Source: Chitinophaga solisilvae
GTDB lineage: Bacteria > Bacteroidota > Bacteroidia > Chitinophagales > Chitinophagaceae
DNA length: 64,000 nt
Assembly: GCF_009928525.1 (NCBI RefSeq)
Contig: NZ_JAABOK010000009.1
Coordinates: 124,001-188,000 of the forward strand
Reading direction: 5' to 3'
A program made the position numbers and the translations under genes. The first letter of the stretch is position 1. Every line of letters starts with the position of its first letter. The notes under the pieces were generated by a model. It saw only the letters and a program-made list of their open reading frames with translations. It was not told where the DNA came from and made no database searches. This document shows, piece after piece, positions 53,050-62,154 of this stretch.

Positions 53050-56025
53050 TCAGCTGCCAGCTTCCGGCGGATCGAGGTAAATGCGGATGACTGCTATCGT
53101 GCCGGCTTGTTCAGGTAATTCCCGGATATGAAAGGTAATATGTTGCTGATGTAATGTTTTTAATTTCGCCAGCCGCTTTTCCATATTGCCCAGGGCAAAG
53201 GAGGTTGCAGCTGCAGGCCGCTGTTCAAGGGATTTGCCAATGCCGATACCATTATCCCTGACTTCTATCAGTAGCAGATCATCTTCTTCATATATCCGGA
53301 TATGCACCAGGTTATCCGGGTGTGGCCGTGGCAGCAGACCATGACGGATACTGTTTTCTACGAGTGGCTGAATCAGCAGGGGAGGGATGCGTATAAAATC
53401 AGGATCTACATTTTCATCCATCTCAATACTATAATTGAAGCTGTCTTTAAACCGCAGCTTTTCCAGCCGCAGGTAATTGGTCACCAGATCCATTTCTTTC
53501 TGTAACGTGATGCGCTCCTGAGAGATATTCAGCATATTCTGCCGCACCAGATCGGCGAAGATACGCAGGTATTCATTGGCGGTCCGCTTGTTGTCATCGT
53601 TAATCAGCCCCTGTATATTATTCAGGCTGTTAAAAATAAAATGCGGATTCATCAGCGCATTCAGCACTTTAAACTCGGATTGCAGAAATTTCATTTCTGT
53701 AATATGCACCTGCTCCCGCTTGCGCAGAAAATATTTTATAAGATAGCGGACAGACAGATACAGCAACAGCAGGGCGCTGAGTACGGCGGCCAGCATAAAC
53801 CACCAGCTGGCCCAGAAGGGTGGCGTGATCGTGAACTGCAGCATGGCAGGAGCGCTTCTCTCGCCGGACAAACTCTTGCTTCTCACTTTTATCGTATAGA
53901 CGCCGTAAGCCGGCGCCAGCAGGTTGATCTTTTCTTCGTTCAGCTCCTGCCAGTTGTCGTTGTGCTGTCCGGATACGCTGTATTCATAGGCCAGCTGCTT
54001 ATGTCCGAAGCCGGGAGCGGTAAACGATACTGTTATATTCCTGCGCGCATGGTAAGGAATATGTATATGCCCCGAATGCATGGCGTATACGCTGTCCTGC
54101 ACTTTTACCTGCATGAAAACAGGCACGGGAGGTACAGTATGGATCAGCAATTGCTGCAGGGGGATACTGGTGATATGGCCGTTACGGAGAAAGTAACAGG
54201 TGCTGCTGTCTGCACTCACATAATCCGCTTCCTCCGGTATAAAAGGATGCTCCACTGTATGTATCCGGTAGCCGGATGGAAGCAACGTTATCATGCGGTA
54301 CTGATTGCTGGTCTTTAACAGCACCCGGCTGCGATTCAGTCTGTAAGCCCGGTTCCAGATGGTATTATGTCCGGTAACACTATCGGTTTTTACTTTTCCG
54401 TAGATGTCATGGCAGATGAGCAGCTTATTCTGATGCGTCCAGCCGATCAGGCAGGAATCATAAATATAAAACCGCTTGAACGCCATATTATTGAACTGTG
54501 GCAGGTTTACGGCGCTGGCGCCGGTAATTTTAAACATGCTGTCTATGGTAGTATACCACAGTTGCTGCGCGGCATCTTTTGCCATAGCGTAGATACGTTT
54601 CCCGGAGGGATTCAGCGGCAGAGATGTTAACTCGGAAACGCCCGTACGCGCAGAGTGTGCGCGGTCTATCCGGAATATTCTGGAACCGGTATATACGAAA
54701 TAAATCCAGCCGGGTGTGGCGCTAATGAATTTAATCCCATCGGCAGACAACATAGGGCTGGCATGGGGCTTCGCCGTTTTCTCGGTGGGAATGTAACGTT
54801 GCTGTATAACGGGCACGGATGTATGCAGCCGGCTGATAAGCAGATGGTCATGGCCATACAGGCTGTTAAATACCAGCGAATCATCCAGGAAGAAGCCGGG
54901 TTCGGACCGGTACCTGGCTGAGTGCCCGCGGAGGGCGCGGTAGTCCAGGAGCAGCGCCGTACGCCCCTTGCTGCTGCGATAGAAGTTGTTGTTGTCTGTT
55001 ACAAAAAACAAGACTCCTTTGTCTGTAAATGCAAACCTGGCTACGCCGCTGAAACAGTTCCTGTCCACTTGCGTGTATTGCAGGTCCTGGTTGAGGCAAT
55101 ACACGCCGTTCAGTAATGTACTTATCCAGTAATTGCCGGCAGCGTCTGTTGTAATAGCGGTGATCTTTTTCCCGGTGAGCAGGCGTCTGGTGTGATTAAT
55201 CACCAGGCCGTCTTCGGTGCCGACAAGCAGGTTCTTTCCGTCAGACAGGTAACACCTGGCGCTCTGCAGCGGATAAGTTCCTTTCGGGAAGCGTTGTGTA
55301 ACCTGGCCTGTAGTATTGTAGATGGCGTCGGCAGTGAGGTAATGATTTTCCTGCCCGCACATGATCGGGTTGTAGTGGCCGGAAAATGGCAGGGGTTCTT
55401 CCGACAGAATATTCCCGTTAACGTCTATACGAAAACGTTGCCGGTCGCAGATGATTTCAAAAACGATGGCGGATAATTTACGGCTGGCAACAATGCGTTT
55501 GCGCACGTGCATCCGCGCATTGATCTGCTGCAGTGGAACTTTCAGGTAGTGCTCTCCCCGGATGTTTAACAGGTAATTGTTATCATACGGGTAGATAGAA
55601 AAGCTGCTGTCCTGTTCCAGCTGCATAGCTCCGTTGATATAGCTGCGCGATAGCCGGCGAAGGAAAGGAGAATTGCCGGTATTGTAAAAAACACCATCCC
55701 GGTAATAGGATAATGCACCGGTAAAAGACATGAACCAGCACCGGTTGTCGGCATCTTCGCGAATGATAAATATCTCGTTATCCGGCAGGCCATCATGTGT
55801 GGTGAACGTTTCAAAGTGAATGCCATTGTAGCGGGTTACTCCTCTGTCGGTGGCAAACCACAGCAGTCCCTTATGATCCCGGTAAATGCTGTATACAATA
55901 TTGCCGGGCAGTCCGTTGTCGCGGGTATAGTGCAGGAAAGGCAGCTCCCTGGCCGCTGTGGTAGCGGGCAGGAAAGCCAGGCAACATATGGCCGGGATCA
56001 TGTACAGATATTTATTCATCAGCAA
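53050..56025 (-). CDS. LytS-type sensor histidine kinase with ligand-binding beta-propeller
   Basis: 991 residues (start could be ATG 56019). A signal peptide is followed by a periplasmic two-component propeller (about 30-660, blades such as GLLWFATDRGVTRYNGIHFE and NYWISTLLNGVYCL), a Y_Y_Y domain (about 665-740, LAYEYSVSGQHNDNWQELNE), one membrane span (about 745-770), a His_kinase domain with the phospho-acceptor H795 in NPHFIFNSLNNIQG, and an HATPase (PPLLIQPLVENSIRHGL, VRDNGIGIGKS). Unlike SusR-type hybrids it has no receiver or AraC domain. Its frame overlaps the upstream LytTR regulator gene, so the two form a coupled pair. Confidence 0.93.
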   Translation of the reverse strand: MLMNKYLYMIPAICCLAFLPATTAARELPFLHYTRDNGLPGNIVYSIYRDHKGLLWFATDRGVTRYNGIHFETFTTHDGLPDNEIFIIREDADNRCWFMSFTGALSYYRDGVFYNTGNSPFLRRLSRSYINGAMQLEQDSSFSIYPYDNNYLLNIRGEHYLKVPLQQINARMHVRKRIVASRKLSAIVFEIICDRQRFRIDVNGNILSEEPLPFSGHYNPIMCGQENHYLTADAIYNTTGQVTQRFPKGTYPLQSARCYLSDGKNLLVGTEDGLVINHTRRLLTGKKITAITTDAAGNYWISTLLNGVYCLNQDLQYTQVDRNCFSGVARFAFTDKGVLFFVTDNNNFYRSSKGRTALLLDYRALRGHSARYRSEPGFFLDDSLVFNSLYGHDHLLISRLHTSVPVIQQRYIPTEKTAKPHASPMLSADGIKFISATPGWIYFVYTGSRIFRIDRAHSARTGVSELTSLPLNPSGKRIYAMAKDAAQQLWYTTIDSMFKITGASAVNLPQFNNMAFKRFYIYDSCLIGWTHQNKLLICHDIYGKVKTDSVTGHNTIWNRAYRLNRSRVLLKTSNQYRMITLLPSGYRIHTVEHPFIPEEADYVSADSSTCYFLRNGHITSIPLQQLLIHTVPPVPVFMQVKVQDSVYAMHSGHIHIPYHARRNITVSFTAPGFGHKQLAYEYSVSGQHNDNWQELNEEKINLLAPAYGVYTIKVRSKSLSGERSAPAMLQFTITPPFWASWWFMLAAVLSALLLLYLSVRYLIKYFLRKREQVHITEMKFLQSEFKVLNALMNPHFIFNSLNNIQGLINDDNKRTANEYLRIFADLVRQNMLNISQERITLQKEMDLVTNYLRLEKLRFKDSFNYSIEMDENVDPDFIRIPPLLIQPLVENSIRHGLLPRPHPDNLVHIRIYEEDDLLLIEVRDNGIGIGKSLEQRPAAATSFALGNMEKRLAKLKTLHQQHITFHIRELPEQAGTIAVIRIYLDPPEAGS

Positions 56026-56815
56026 ATGAGTTCATCTGCAGAAAAGATCTGAAACCGGTATATCTTCTGCGACCAATGGGAAGCCGGAACGATTCATGTA
56101 TGACCACCATGGGGGCGTCTGCAATTTCGATCTGTTTCAGGTGCAGGCAGTTGACCAGGTAAGATTTATGAATGCGGTAGAATAATGCGGCCGGCAGCAG
56201 TTCTTCATAGGTGGCGATAGAATGACTCATCATGATGTGTTCTGCTGCACCGCGTTTCAGGAAATAAATTCTGGAGTAGCTGGTCTGCGCTTCCACATAC
56301 AGGATATCTCTGAAATCAACCACTTCCCAGCGGTTCTTATCTTTCAGGATGATCTGGTGCTGCCGTGCGCCGGGTGTGGCCTGCTTCGCCAGTTCGCTGT
56401 ACTGCTGGCGGTTTTTATCAGGCAGTTGTTTATAGGATACGCGTTCACGCAGCTTTTTGACGGCATCCGTCAGCTCCTGTATGTTGACAGGTTTAAGCAG
56501 ATAATCAATTGCGTTCAGCCGGAAGGCCCTGATAGCATACTCGTCGTAGGCAGTCACAAAAACGATTTCAAAATCGGGGATGGGTATACGCTCCAGGAAT
56601 GAAAAGGCATTCTCCCCCGGCATGTCTATATCTAGGAAAACGGCGTCAGGCCGCAGGCTGTCTATCAGCTGGCCGGCTTCCTGTGTGTTATGAGCCATAT
56701 CGATATGCAGACAAGGATCCACGAAGGTGAGCAGTAGGTTTTTAAGGTTGCGGCAGGCTTCTGTTTCATCATCTACAATGAGGATACTGAGGTGGTTACT
56801 GGAATTACGCATCAT
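56012..56815 (-). CDS. LytTR-family response regulator
   Basis: 267 residues. A receiver domain (about 10-130) has phospho-acceptor D62 in FLDIDMPG, the acidic pair DDETE near the start and KPVN after the last strand. The LytTR DNA-binding domain (about 160-262) has DILYVEAQTSYSRIYFL, YRIHKSYLVNCLHLKQIEI and LPIGRRRYTGFRSFL. It is first in the operon with the LytS-type kinase (14-bp overlap). It probably activates promoters close to its own locus; no direct repeat operator was identified. Confidence 0.94.
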   Translation of the reverse strand: MMRNSSNHLSILIVDDETEACRNLKNLLLTFVDPCLHIDMAHNTQEAGQLIDSLRPDAVFLDIDMPGENAFSFLERIPIPDFEIVFVTAYDEYAIRAFRLNAIDYLLKPVNIQELTDAVKKLRERVSYKQLPDKNRQQYSELAKQATPGARQHQIILKDKNRWEVVDFRDILYVEAQTSYSRIYFLKRGAAEHIMMSHSIATYEELLPAALFYRIHKSYLVNCLHLKQIEIADAPMVVIHESFRLPIGRRRYTGFRSFLQMNSFADE

Positions 56816-56893
56816 GGGTTAATTTCTGTTTTAAGCGATACTCCTGAGGTAAAAGGGTCGTTCTGACAGGTTCAATAGTATGTTAAGTTAAAT

Positions 56894-57030
56894 AAATTTT
56901 ATTATTTGGTTATTTGATTATTTGAGATTTGATGGGGATTTATAGATTTTGTAATTGCTAAATCAAGCATTACAAAATCTATAAATCCCCATCAAATCTC
57001 AAATAATCAAATAATAAAATAATAAAATTT
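56894..57030. repeat. Long hairpin C (about 64-bp arms, near-perfect)
   Basis: The left arm from 56894 (AAATTTTATTATTTGGTTAT…) and the right arm ending at 57030 are reverse complements except for a few positions, with an 8-nt or so loop near 56960. The outer part is built of TTATTTG/TAATAAA-like units and the inner part has GATTTGATGGGGATTTATAG. Its last two bases lie inside the stop codon of the metallo-hydrolase gene. The sequence is unrelated to hairpins A and B, but the design is the same. Confidence 0.88.
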
Positions 57031-57994
57031 ACTGTCCGTTGCCGGAGTTACTATAGTTGATTGGTATCCACCGGAATTTTCCGTTTTCTTCGCGGAGGTG
57101 GCCTATGCCAGGGAAGGAGAGGTGGTCTGCGGCGATCCAGTAACCGTCGCGTACGGCTTCCCGGAATGCCTTTATCCGTGCTGCTGCGGCAGCTTTGGGA
57201 TCTATATCAAATTCAATGGTGACGCCAGGATCTGCAAACTGAACGGGTCCTACATGGATAATATCTCCCCAGAACATTATTTTCTGTCCTTTACTAGCGA
57301 TGGCATAGAAGGTATGTCCTGGTGTATGTCCGGGCGTAGGTACCGGCGTTATACCGGGAAACAGCTCTCCGTTGTAATCGAAGAGTTTTACTTTACCGGC
57401 TTTTACATAAGGCCCCACTTTGGTGAGGGCCTCTGTAAAATATTTTTTCCGGCTGGCGGGCGCCTGTTCCATGGCCTCTTTGCTCAGCCAGAAACCGGCT
57501 TCTTTACGGCTGATGTACAGGGTGGCGTTCGGAAATACCATACGGTCGCCTTCCATCAGGCCGCCGGTATGATCGGTGTGGATATGCGTAATCAGGATGG
57601 CTTCAACCTGTTCCGGCGTGTAGCCGGCAGCTCTGATGCTGGCAGACAGATGTCCCAGCGTAGGGCCGAGCAGTTCTGCGGTACCGGCATCCACCATATA
57701 GAGGTGATTACCGGTTCTGATCAGGTAGGCGTTGACAGAAGTTTCTACCGGCTGCGTCTGGAAATAACTGGATAGGGCAGCGTCTATCTGTCCCGGATGT
57801 GTGTTGAGCAGCAGCTTATCTACCTGCAGGGGGATGGTGCCGTCGGAAAGGGCGGTGATTTCGAAATCGCCCAGCGTCATGCGGTAATATCCCGGTTGTG
57901 GCAGCGGACGGGGCATTTTATCCTGTGCTCCGGCGTGTAAAAATGTTGATATAGTCACAATACCTGCGTACAGGAATGATGTCAGCTTCTTCAT
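57029..57994 (-). CDS. Secreted metallo-beta-lactamase-fold hydrolase
   Basis: About 321 residues from ATG 57994, chosen because it begins a clean signal peptide (KLTSFLYAGIVTISTFLHAG); an ATG 24 codons upstream is unlikely. The metal motif is H137-I-H139-T-D141-H142 (ITHIHTDHTGG), with PTPGHTPGHTFY (third His), FWGDIIHV (Asp) and ADHLSFPGIGHL (last His). This is the AHL-lactonase/quorum-quenching-like subgroup of periplasmic MBL proteins. The substrate is unknown. It is divergent from an HxlR regulator, which is the likely controller. Confidence 0.92.
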   Translation of the reverse strand: MKKLTSFLYAGIVTISTFLHAGAQDKMPRPLPQPGYYRMTLGDFEITALSDGTIPLQVDKLLLNTHPGQIDAALSSYFQTQPVETSVNAYLIRTGNHLYMVDAGTAELLGPTLGHLSASIRAAGYTPEQVEAILITHIHTDHTGGLMEGDRMVFPNATLYISRKEAGFWLSKEAMEQAPASRKKYFTEALTKVGPYVKAGKVKLFDYNGELFPGITPVPTPGHTPGHTFYAIASKGQKIMFWGDIIHVGPVQFADPGVTIEFDIDPKAAAAARIKAFREAVRDGYWIAADHLSFPGIGHLREENGKFRWIPINYSNSGNGQ

Positions 57995-58094
57995 ATTTGT
58001 AATTTTTATAGGTGTTGGTCTGTCTGTAGTTGCCGGCAGCGACAGGATGTTGTTTTGCTGCTGCAAAGTTGAAGGGAACAGGGATATTTAACAA

Positions 58095-58144
58095 GTACGT
58101 ACCACTTTATCCCTATGCGATAATTTCCCCCCATAGGTACTTAC
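58095..58144. promoter_or_regulatory. Candidate HxlR operator (inverted repeat)
   Basis: GTACGTACC (58095-58103) and GGTACTTAC (58136-58144) form an inverted repeat with one mismatch in the divergent promoter region between the metallo-hydrolase and HxlR genes. The right half lies about 15 bp upstream of the -7 element of the HxlR gene. Confidence 0.4.
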
Positions 58145-58158
58145 AGGTAACATTGTTG

Positions 58159-58166
58159 TAATTTTG
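58159..58166 (+). promoter_or_regulatory. -7 promoter element of the HxlR gene
   Basis: TAATTTTG fits TANNTTTG. A transcript starting about 7 bp downstream would begin at or just before the first ATG (58173), suggesting a leaderless message or a start at ATG 58185. Confidence 0.55.
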
Positions 58167-58172
58167 CTGCAA

Positions 58173-58544
58173 ATGATGAGGAAGATGTATGAAAGAAAAA
58201 TTCCCCTCGAAATGAGTTGTGGCATGGTGGTGATTATGGAAACCATTGGCGGTAAGTGGAAGCCTTGCCTGATATACAATATTTCCAAAGGTATCCGGCG
58301 GCCGGGAGAACTGCAGCGGTGCAGCCCCGGAGCATCGAGGCGCGTGCTGAATCAGCAGCTCAACGAGCTGGAACAGAGCGGGATTGTACGGAAGGTGATC
58401 TATGCAGAAATGCCGCCGCGGGTAGAATATTATCTGACAGAAAAAGGGCATTCACTGTTACCTGTTATTGCAACAATGGAAGCGTGGGGCGCACGTTTTA
58501 TAGAAGAAAAGGAACCTGTTGCTGCTACGCCGTTGTTACAATAA
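58173..58544 (+). CDS. HxlR-family winged-helix regulator
   Basis: 123 residues from ATG 58173; ATG 58185 (MYERKIPLEMSCG) is equally plausible given the promoter position, and TTG 58164 is unlikely. The HxlR fold is clear: the CGMVVIMETIGGKWKPCLIY opening with its conserved Cys, IRRPGELQRCSPGASRRVLN, QQLNELEQSGIVRKVIY, the wing PPRVEYYLTEKGHSLLPVI and MEAWG. HxlR proteins respond to electrophiles or redox signals through the N-terminal Cys. It is divergent from the metallo-hydrolase gene. Confidence 0.93.
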   Translation: MMRKMYERKIPLEMSCGMVVIMETIGGKWKPCLIYNISKGIRRPGELQRCSPGASRRVLNQQLNELEQSGIVRKVIYAEMPPRVEYYLTEKGHSLLPVIATMEAWGARFIEEKEPVAATPLLQ

Positions 58545-58548
58545 TGAA

Positions 58549-58576
58549 AGCGGCTGCCCCGCAGGAGACAGCCGCT
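58549..58576 (+). terminator. Hairpin after the HxlR gene
   Basis: AGCGGCTG (58549-58556) pairs with CAGCCGCT (58569-58576). The T-tract is weak (ATATAT). Confidence 0.55.
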
Positions 58577-58642
58577 ATATATCCGGGGTCAGATAAAGGG
58601 ATATTTATAATCAGGGTATATTGCTGTAAATGTACCTGTAGC

Positions 58643-58834
58643 TTAGTTTTTCTCTGTTTTGGCGCTGAGCATATAGCATAGCGCTCCCACAACTATCAAC
58701 CCGATTTTTATGCCCCAGGCAGCACCGTCGCCCCACTTGTAAATCCATATCAGTATTTTGGGAACATAGTTGAAGAAACCGGCAACAATGGATAAAAGGC
58801 CAATAATTACCAGGAATGAACCTAACTTCTGCAT
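58643..58834 (-). CDS. Small membrane protein (63 aa)
   Basis: Two hydrophobic segments (LGSFLVIIGLLSIVAGFFNY and IKIGLIVVGALCYMLSA) separated by an aromatic loop (KILIWIYKWGDGAAW) and a charged C-terminus. The protein is small but has normal codon use and a plausible start. It lies 30 bp downstream of the DUF4870-like gene on the same strand, so the two probably form one operon. The function is unknown. Confidence 0.7.
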   Translation of the reverse strand: MQKLGSFLVIIGLLSIVAGFFNYVPKILIWIYKWGDGAAWGIKIGLIVVGALCYMLSAKTEKN

Positions 58835-58864
58835 ATAATAGTGTTTAAAGAATAATAACGGGGA

Positions 58865-59200
58865 TTAAGCATTTACATTCAGGAATGCAAACTTGTTTTC
58901 GAACAGGGGACCTACTACCGGTACAGGTTTTTTCAGGCCGTTCAGGGCATTCAGGATACCCAGTACCCACAACACGAGAATAGCGATGTTGGCATATACT
59001 ACCACCGACAGCGCAGGTACCATGCTCACTACCAGGTTGATGGCAACACCCAGGATGATGCTTATGATAGCTATGCCCAGCGACTGTTTCAGGTGATAGA
59101 TTACAAAGGGATCACGCTCTTTGTCCTTATACTGAAAATAGGCGATGAGCCATCCGATGATGGTGATGTAGGAGACGATAGCCAGTGTTTTTTTGTCCAT
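58865..59200 (-). CDS. DUF4870-like (Tic20-type) membrane protein
   Basis: 111 residues with four predicted membrane helices: TLAIVSYITIIGWLIAYFQY, IAIISIILGVAINLVVSMV, VVYANIAILVLWVLGILNAL and a weaker terminal segment. The conserved first loop FVIYHLKQSLGIAI and the C-terminal KKPVPVVGPLFENKF fit small DUF4870/YtxH-neighbour proteins found across bacteria. The function is unknown. Confidence 0.82.
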   Translation of the reverse strand: MDKKTLAIVSYITIIGWLIAYFQYKDKERDPFVIYHLKQSLGIAIISIILGVAINLVVSMVPALSVVVYANIAILVLWVLGILNALNGLKKPVPVVGPLFENKFAFLNVNA

Positions 59201-59295
59201 GCTGTTTTCGTTTAGATTGTTAAAATTTGTTTCACAAAGCTACGACCGGAAGGGGGGCAGCGTTATCCCTGAAAACAGCTAATTTTACCGGAAGT

Positions 59296-59919
59296 CTATA
59301 TCAGTCCGTATTGTGTGGCCAGTTTAATGACAGCGGTCATCGTACTTACATCAAATTTTTCGATCAGGTTTTTGCGGTGACTTTCTACCGTATGCGGGCT
59401 GATAAAGAGTTGTTCTGCTACCTGCGCGGTAGTAAGCCCTTTACTGATGAGGGCCATGATCTCTTTCTCCCTGCGGGTGATCCTCGGCATTTCCGTTAGT
59501 TCTCCTTCCTGTATCTGGCTCATGATGTCGCGTGCTGCACGGCACAGGTAAGTATTTCCTTTCAGTGCGGCATTGATGGCGGTAATAATTTCCTCGCCCA
59601 CGGAGTTCTTCAGCACATATCCGTTGGCGCCGCTGCTGAGTACATTTTTTATCACAGGCCGTTCGTTGTGTACGCTCAGCGCAATGATGCATACATCCGT
59701 ATTGTGCTTGCGCACCTGGCGGCAGATATCTATTCCTTTAATGTCGGGCAGGTTGATGTCCAGCAATACTACGTCCGGATTCAGAGTGGTAATGGCTTTC
59801 AGCCCTTCCGCACCGGTGGCGCAGCAGCCGGCCACGGAAAAATCTTCCTGACGGGAAAGCAGGTTTTTCAATCCTTCCATCACAATCGGATGATCATCTA
59901 TCAGTAATACTTTTATCAT
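59296..59919 (-). CDS. NarL/FixJ-type response regulator
   Basis: 207 residues. The receiver (about 1-120) has DDHPIVMEG, phospho-acceptor D54 in LLDINLPD and ANGYVLKNSVGEE. The LuxR HTH (about 143-205) has RITRREKEIMALISKGLTTA, QVAEQLFISPHTVESHRKNL. It lies 6 bp downstream of the NarX-like kinase gene and is clearly its partner. Confidence 0.95.
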   Translation of the reverse strand: MIKVLLIDDHPIVMEGLKNLLSRQEDFSVAGCCATGAEGLKAITTLNPDVVLLDINLPDIKGIDICRQVRKHNTDVCIIALSVHNERPVIKNVLSSGANGYVLKNSVGEEIITAINAALKGNTYLCRAARDIMSQIQEGELTEMPRITRREKEIMALISKGLTTAQVAEQLFISPHTVESHRKNLIEKFDVSTMTAVIKLATQYGLI

Positions 59920-59925
59920 ATCTCA

Positions 59926-62154
59926 TCAGTTTACAGCACATTCAATAGTAAAGGTGGAGCCGGTGCCGGCGGCGGATTCCACTTCCAGTGTTCCCTGCAG
60001 CATATCTACGCGGGACTGTATATTGGCCAGTCCTGCGCCTTTCAGCGCCTGCAGCTGCGCTGTGTCAAATCCCCTGCCATCATCTTCCACTACGAGGAAG
60101 ATACGGTCGTCCCGCTGCTGCAGCTGCACCAGTATCTGTGTGGCGGCGGCATGTTTCACGGCATTGTTCAGCAGCTCCTGCATAATGCGGTACAGGGTCA
60201 CCTGGCGGGTATGACTCATATCATTGCGGTAGTGGTACACCTGGCAGGACACGGGGATACCCGATTTTCTCAGGCCGCTGCAATATTCTTTTGTAGCCTC
60301 ACCGAGGCCATAGGTCAGCAATACCTCCGGCATCATGCTCCGGGCTATCCTGCGCAGTTCGTCCACGGCGCTGTCCAGGTGATGCAATGTTTTGCTGACA
60401 ACTGCTTGTTGGGGCGTTGTTGTTTCCGGCGTATGGATGGCAGATAATTCTATTTTCACGCCGGAGAGCAGGCCGCCCAGCCCGTCGTGCAGGTCCCGCG
60501 CCAGCCGTGTGCGTTCCTGCTCCTGACCTTCCAGCATGGCGGATAATACCGTCATGCGGTGGGCCTGGTTGATTTTGTCCAGCTCCAGTTCATGCAGCTG
60601 CTGCTTCTGCCGCAGTGCTCTGGAGCGTTGCTGGAAGGCGTAGTATAAAAAGGCGGCTGCAAGAAACAAGGCAATGGTGAGTGCGGAATAAATCTTATTC
60701 AGTTTCCTGTTGTAGGAAAATCTTTCTCCCATAGCTTTTAATTCCTGCTCCCGCTGTGTTGTCCTGAAGTTGGCGCTGGTAAGGGCCTTCTGTTGCAACT
60801 CGGCGGCATATTTAGCGTCGAGCAGCGCGTTGTCCTTGACGATGGCGGCATAGCGGGCTTCCAGCAGGGCTTTGTCTTTCTGCCCGGAAAGGTATCTGGC
60901 CTGTATCAGTTCGCGGTTACGTTGTGTGGCCAGTAACCTTACTTCGAGTAATGCTTTTTCCTTGCGGGCCATTTCGTACCGGGCTTCCAGGTCTTTGGCC
61001 TTATTCATTTTCTCCACATCGAACAGCTCCCGGTAGGTATCCATGTACTGTTTGTAGTTAAACAGCGCCATGGCGGTGTCCCGCTTGTTTTCATAAGCCT
61101 CGGCCAGCCCCAGGTAGGATTGGGAAAGATTGAATTTATCGTACAGCGGATCCTGCAGACTGGTGGTGATGGCGTTGTGCAGGTAGGCGATGGCCTCATC
61201 ATAATCTCCGCGGTTAAAGGCTGTACTGGCCAGGGAGTTGTATACGCCTGCTTCTACGACGTACTGCCTGGTTTGCCTGCCTTCTTCCAGTGCAATATGA
61301 TTGTAATAATCGATACTGTCTTTGCTGGCGGCTGTTGCAGGCAGGTTCTCCGCAAAAACAGAGGCGATGCCGATGGCCGAGAAAGGAATATCGCTGGGAG
61401 TAATGAGCCGCTGCCGGTTGCTGCGGGCAATGTGAAGAGAGTAGCGCATATAGGCCAGCCCTGAGTCCAGCGCTGCTTTACGGGTGGTATCATGGCGGTA
61501 TACGTTCACGAAATACGAGCCGCGTTCCTGGTTGGCGCTGATCAGTTTATCCAGCGTTCTGATTTTATTGGCAGCATCCAGGGAGAGGCGGGTGTATTTT
61601 TCTACATTGACCAGGTCGTACCACCTGAAATAAACGCCTGCCAGTTCTGAATAAACGGATTGCATATATTTCAGTCCGTCCGGTTCTTTTTCCAGTATAT
61701 CCAATGCCTGCTGCAGGGTATGAATAGCTTCTGTTTCCTTATGCCCGCGGCTTTCCAGCCAGCCCTGCATGTACAGTACATAGCCTTTCATCAGACCGCT
61801 GCGGGAGCGGCGGATATAATAACGGGCGCTGTCCAGGCAGCGGGAGGCTGCTTCTGTATCGCCGGTGATATAGTAGGAGGCTGCCATCATGCCATAGGTA
61901 TGCGCGCGGTATTGCCCGTCTTTCATCGGCGCGGCCATGGCCAGGGAGCTACGGAGTATCTGCAGGCCTTCTTTCCAGCCTTTATTGAAAAATACCACCT
62001 GACCCAGCCTGTCTGTGGCGTCAATACGTTTTTCCAGCGAAAGCTGCTGCTGTGAAATGATGTTCCGCAGCGAGTCGGCCAGCCACTGTGCCTGGCTGCC
62101 GGTGGCAGCAGACAGCAATAGTAAGGTGCATATGATACGATAGAACAGGCGCAT
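59926..62154 (-). CDS. NarX/DesK-type sensor histidine kinase with TPR sensor and 14-residue coiled-coil repeats
   Basis: 742 residues. A signal peptide (IICTLLLLSAATGSQAQ) precedes a periplasmic TPR array (about 25-390). Five consecutive 14-residue repeats then run from about 401 to 470 (ALLEARYAAIVKDN, ALLDAKYAAELQQK and variants), followed by one membrane helix (about 485-505), a HisKA_3 domain with the phospho-acceptor H556 in LARDLHDGLGG, and an HATPase (MQELLNNAVKHAAATQI, VVEDDGRGFD, GLANIQSRVDML). The TPR/coiled-coil sensor is common in Bacteroidota; the signal is unknown. Confidence 0.94.
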   Translation of the reverse strand: MRLFYRIICTLLLLSAATGSQAQWLADSLRNIISQQQLSLEKRIDATDRLGQVVFFNKGWKEGLQILRSSLAMAAPMKDGQYRAHTYGMMAASYYITGDTEAASRCLDSARYYIRRSRSGLMKGYVLYMQGWLESRGHKETEAIHTLQQALDILEKEPDGLKYMQSVYSELAGVYFRWYDLVNVEKYTRLSLDAANKIRTLDKLISANQERGSYFVNVYRHDTTRKAALDSGLAYMRYSLHIARSNRQRLITPSDIPFSAIGIASVFAENLPATAASKDSIDYYNHIALEEGRQTRQYVVEAGVYNSLASTAFNRGDYDEAIAYLHNAITTSLQDPLYDKFNLSQSYLGLAEAYENKRDTAMALFNYKQYMDTYRELFDVEKMNKAKDLEARYEMARKEKALLEVRLLATQRNRELIQARYLSGQKDKALLEARYAAIVKDNALLDAKYAAELQQKALTSANFRTTQREQELKAMGERFSYNRKLNKIYSALTIALFLAAAFLYYAFQQRSRALRQKQQLHELELDKINQAHRMTVLSAMLEGQEQERTRLARDLHDGLGGLLSGVKIELSAIHTPETTTPQQAVVSKTLHHLDSAVDELRRIARSMMPEVLLTYGLGEATKEYCSGLRKSGIPVSCQVYHYRNDMSHTRQVTLYRIMQELLNNAVKHAAATQILVQLQQRDDRIFLVVEDDGRGFDTAQLQALKGAGLANIQSRVDMLQGTLEVESAAGTGSTFTIECAVN

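Noticed and set aside
53641..54318. 225-codon plus-strand frame
   Set aside because: Antisense to the LytS-type kinase with complete motifs; Gln/Arg/His-rich shadow frame.
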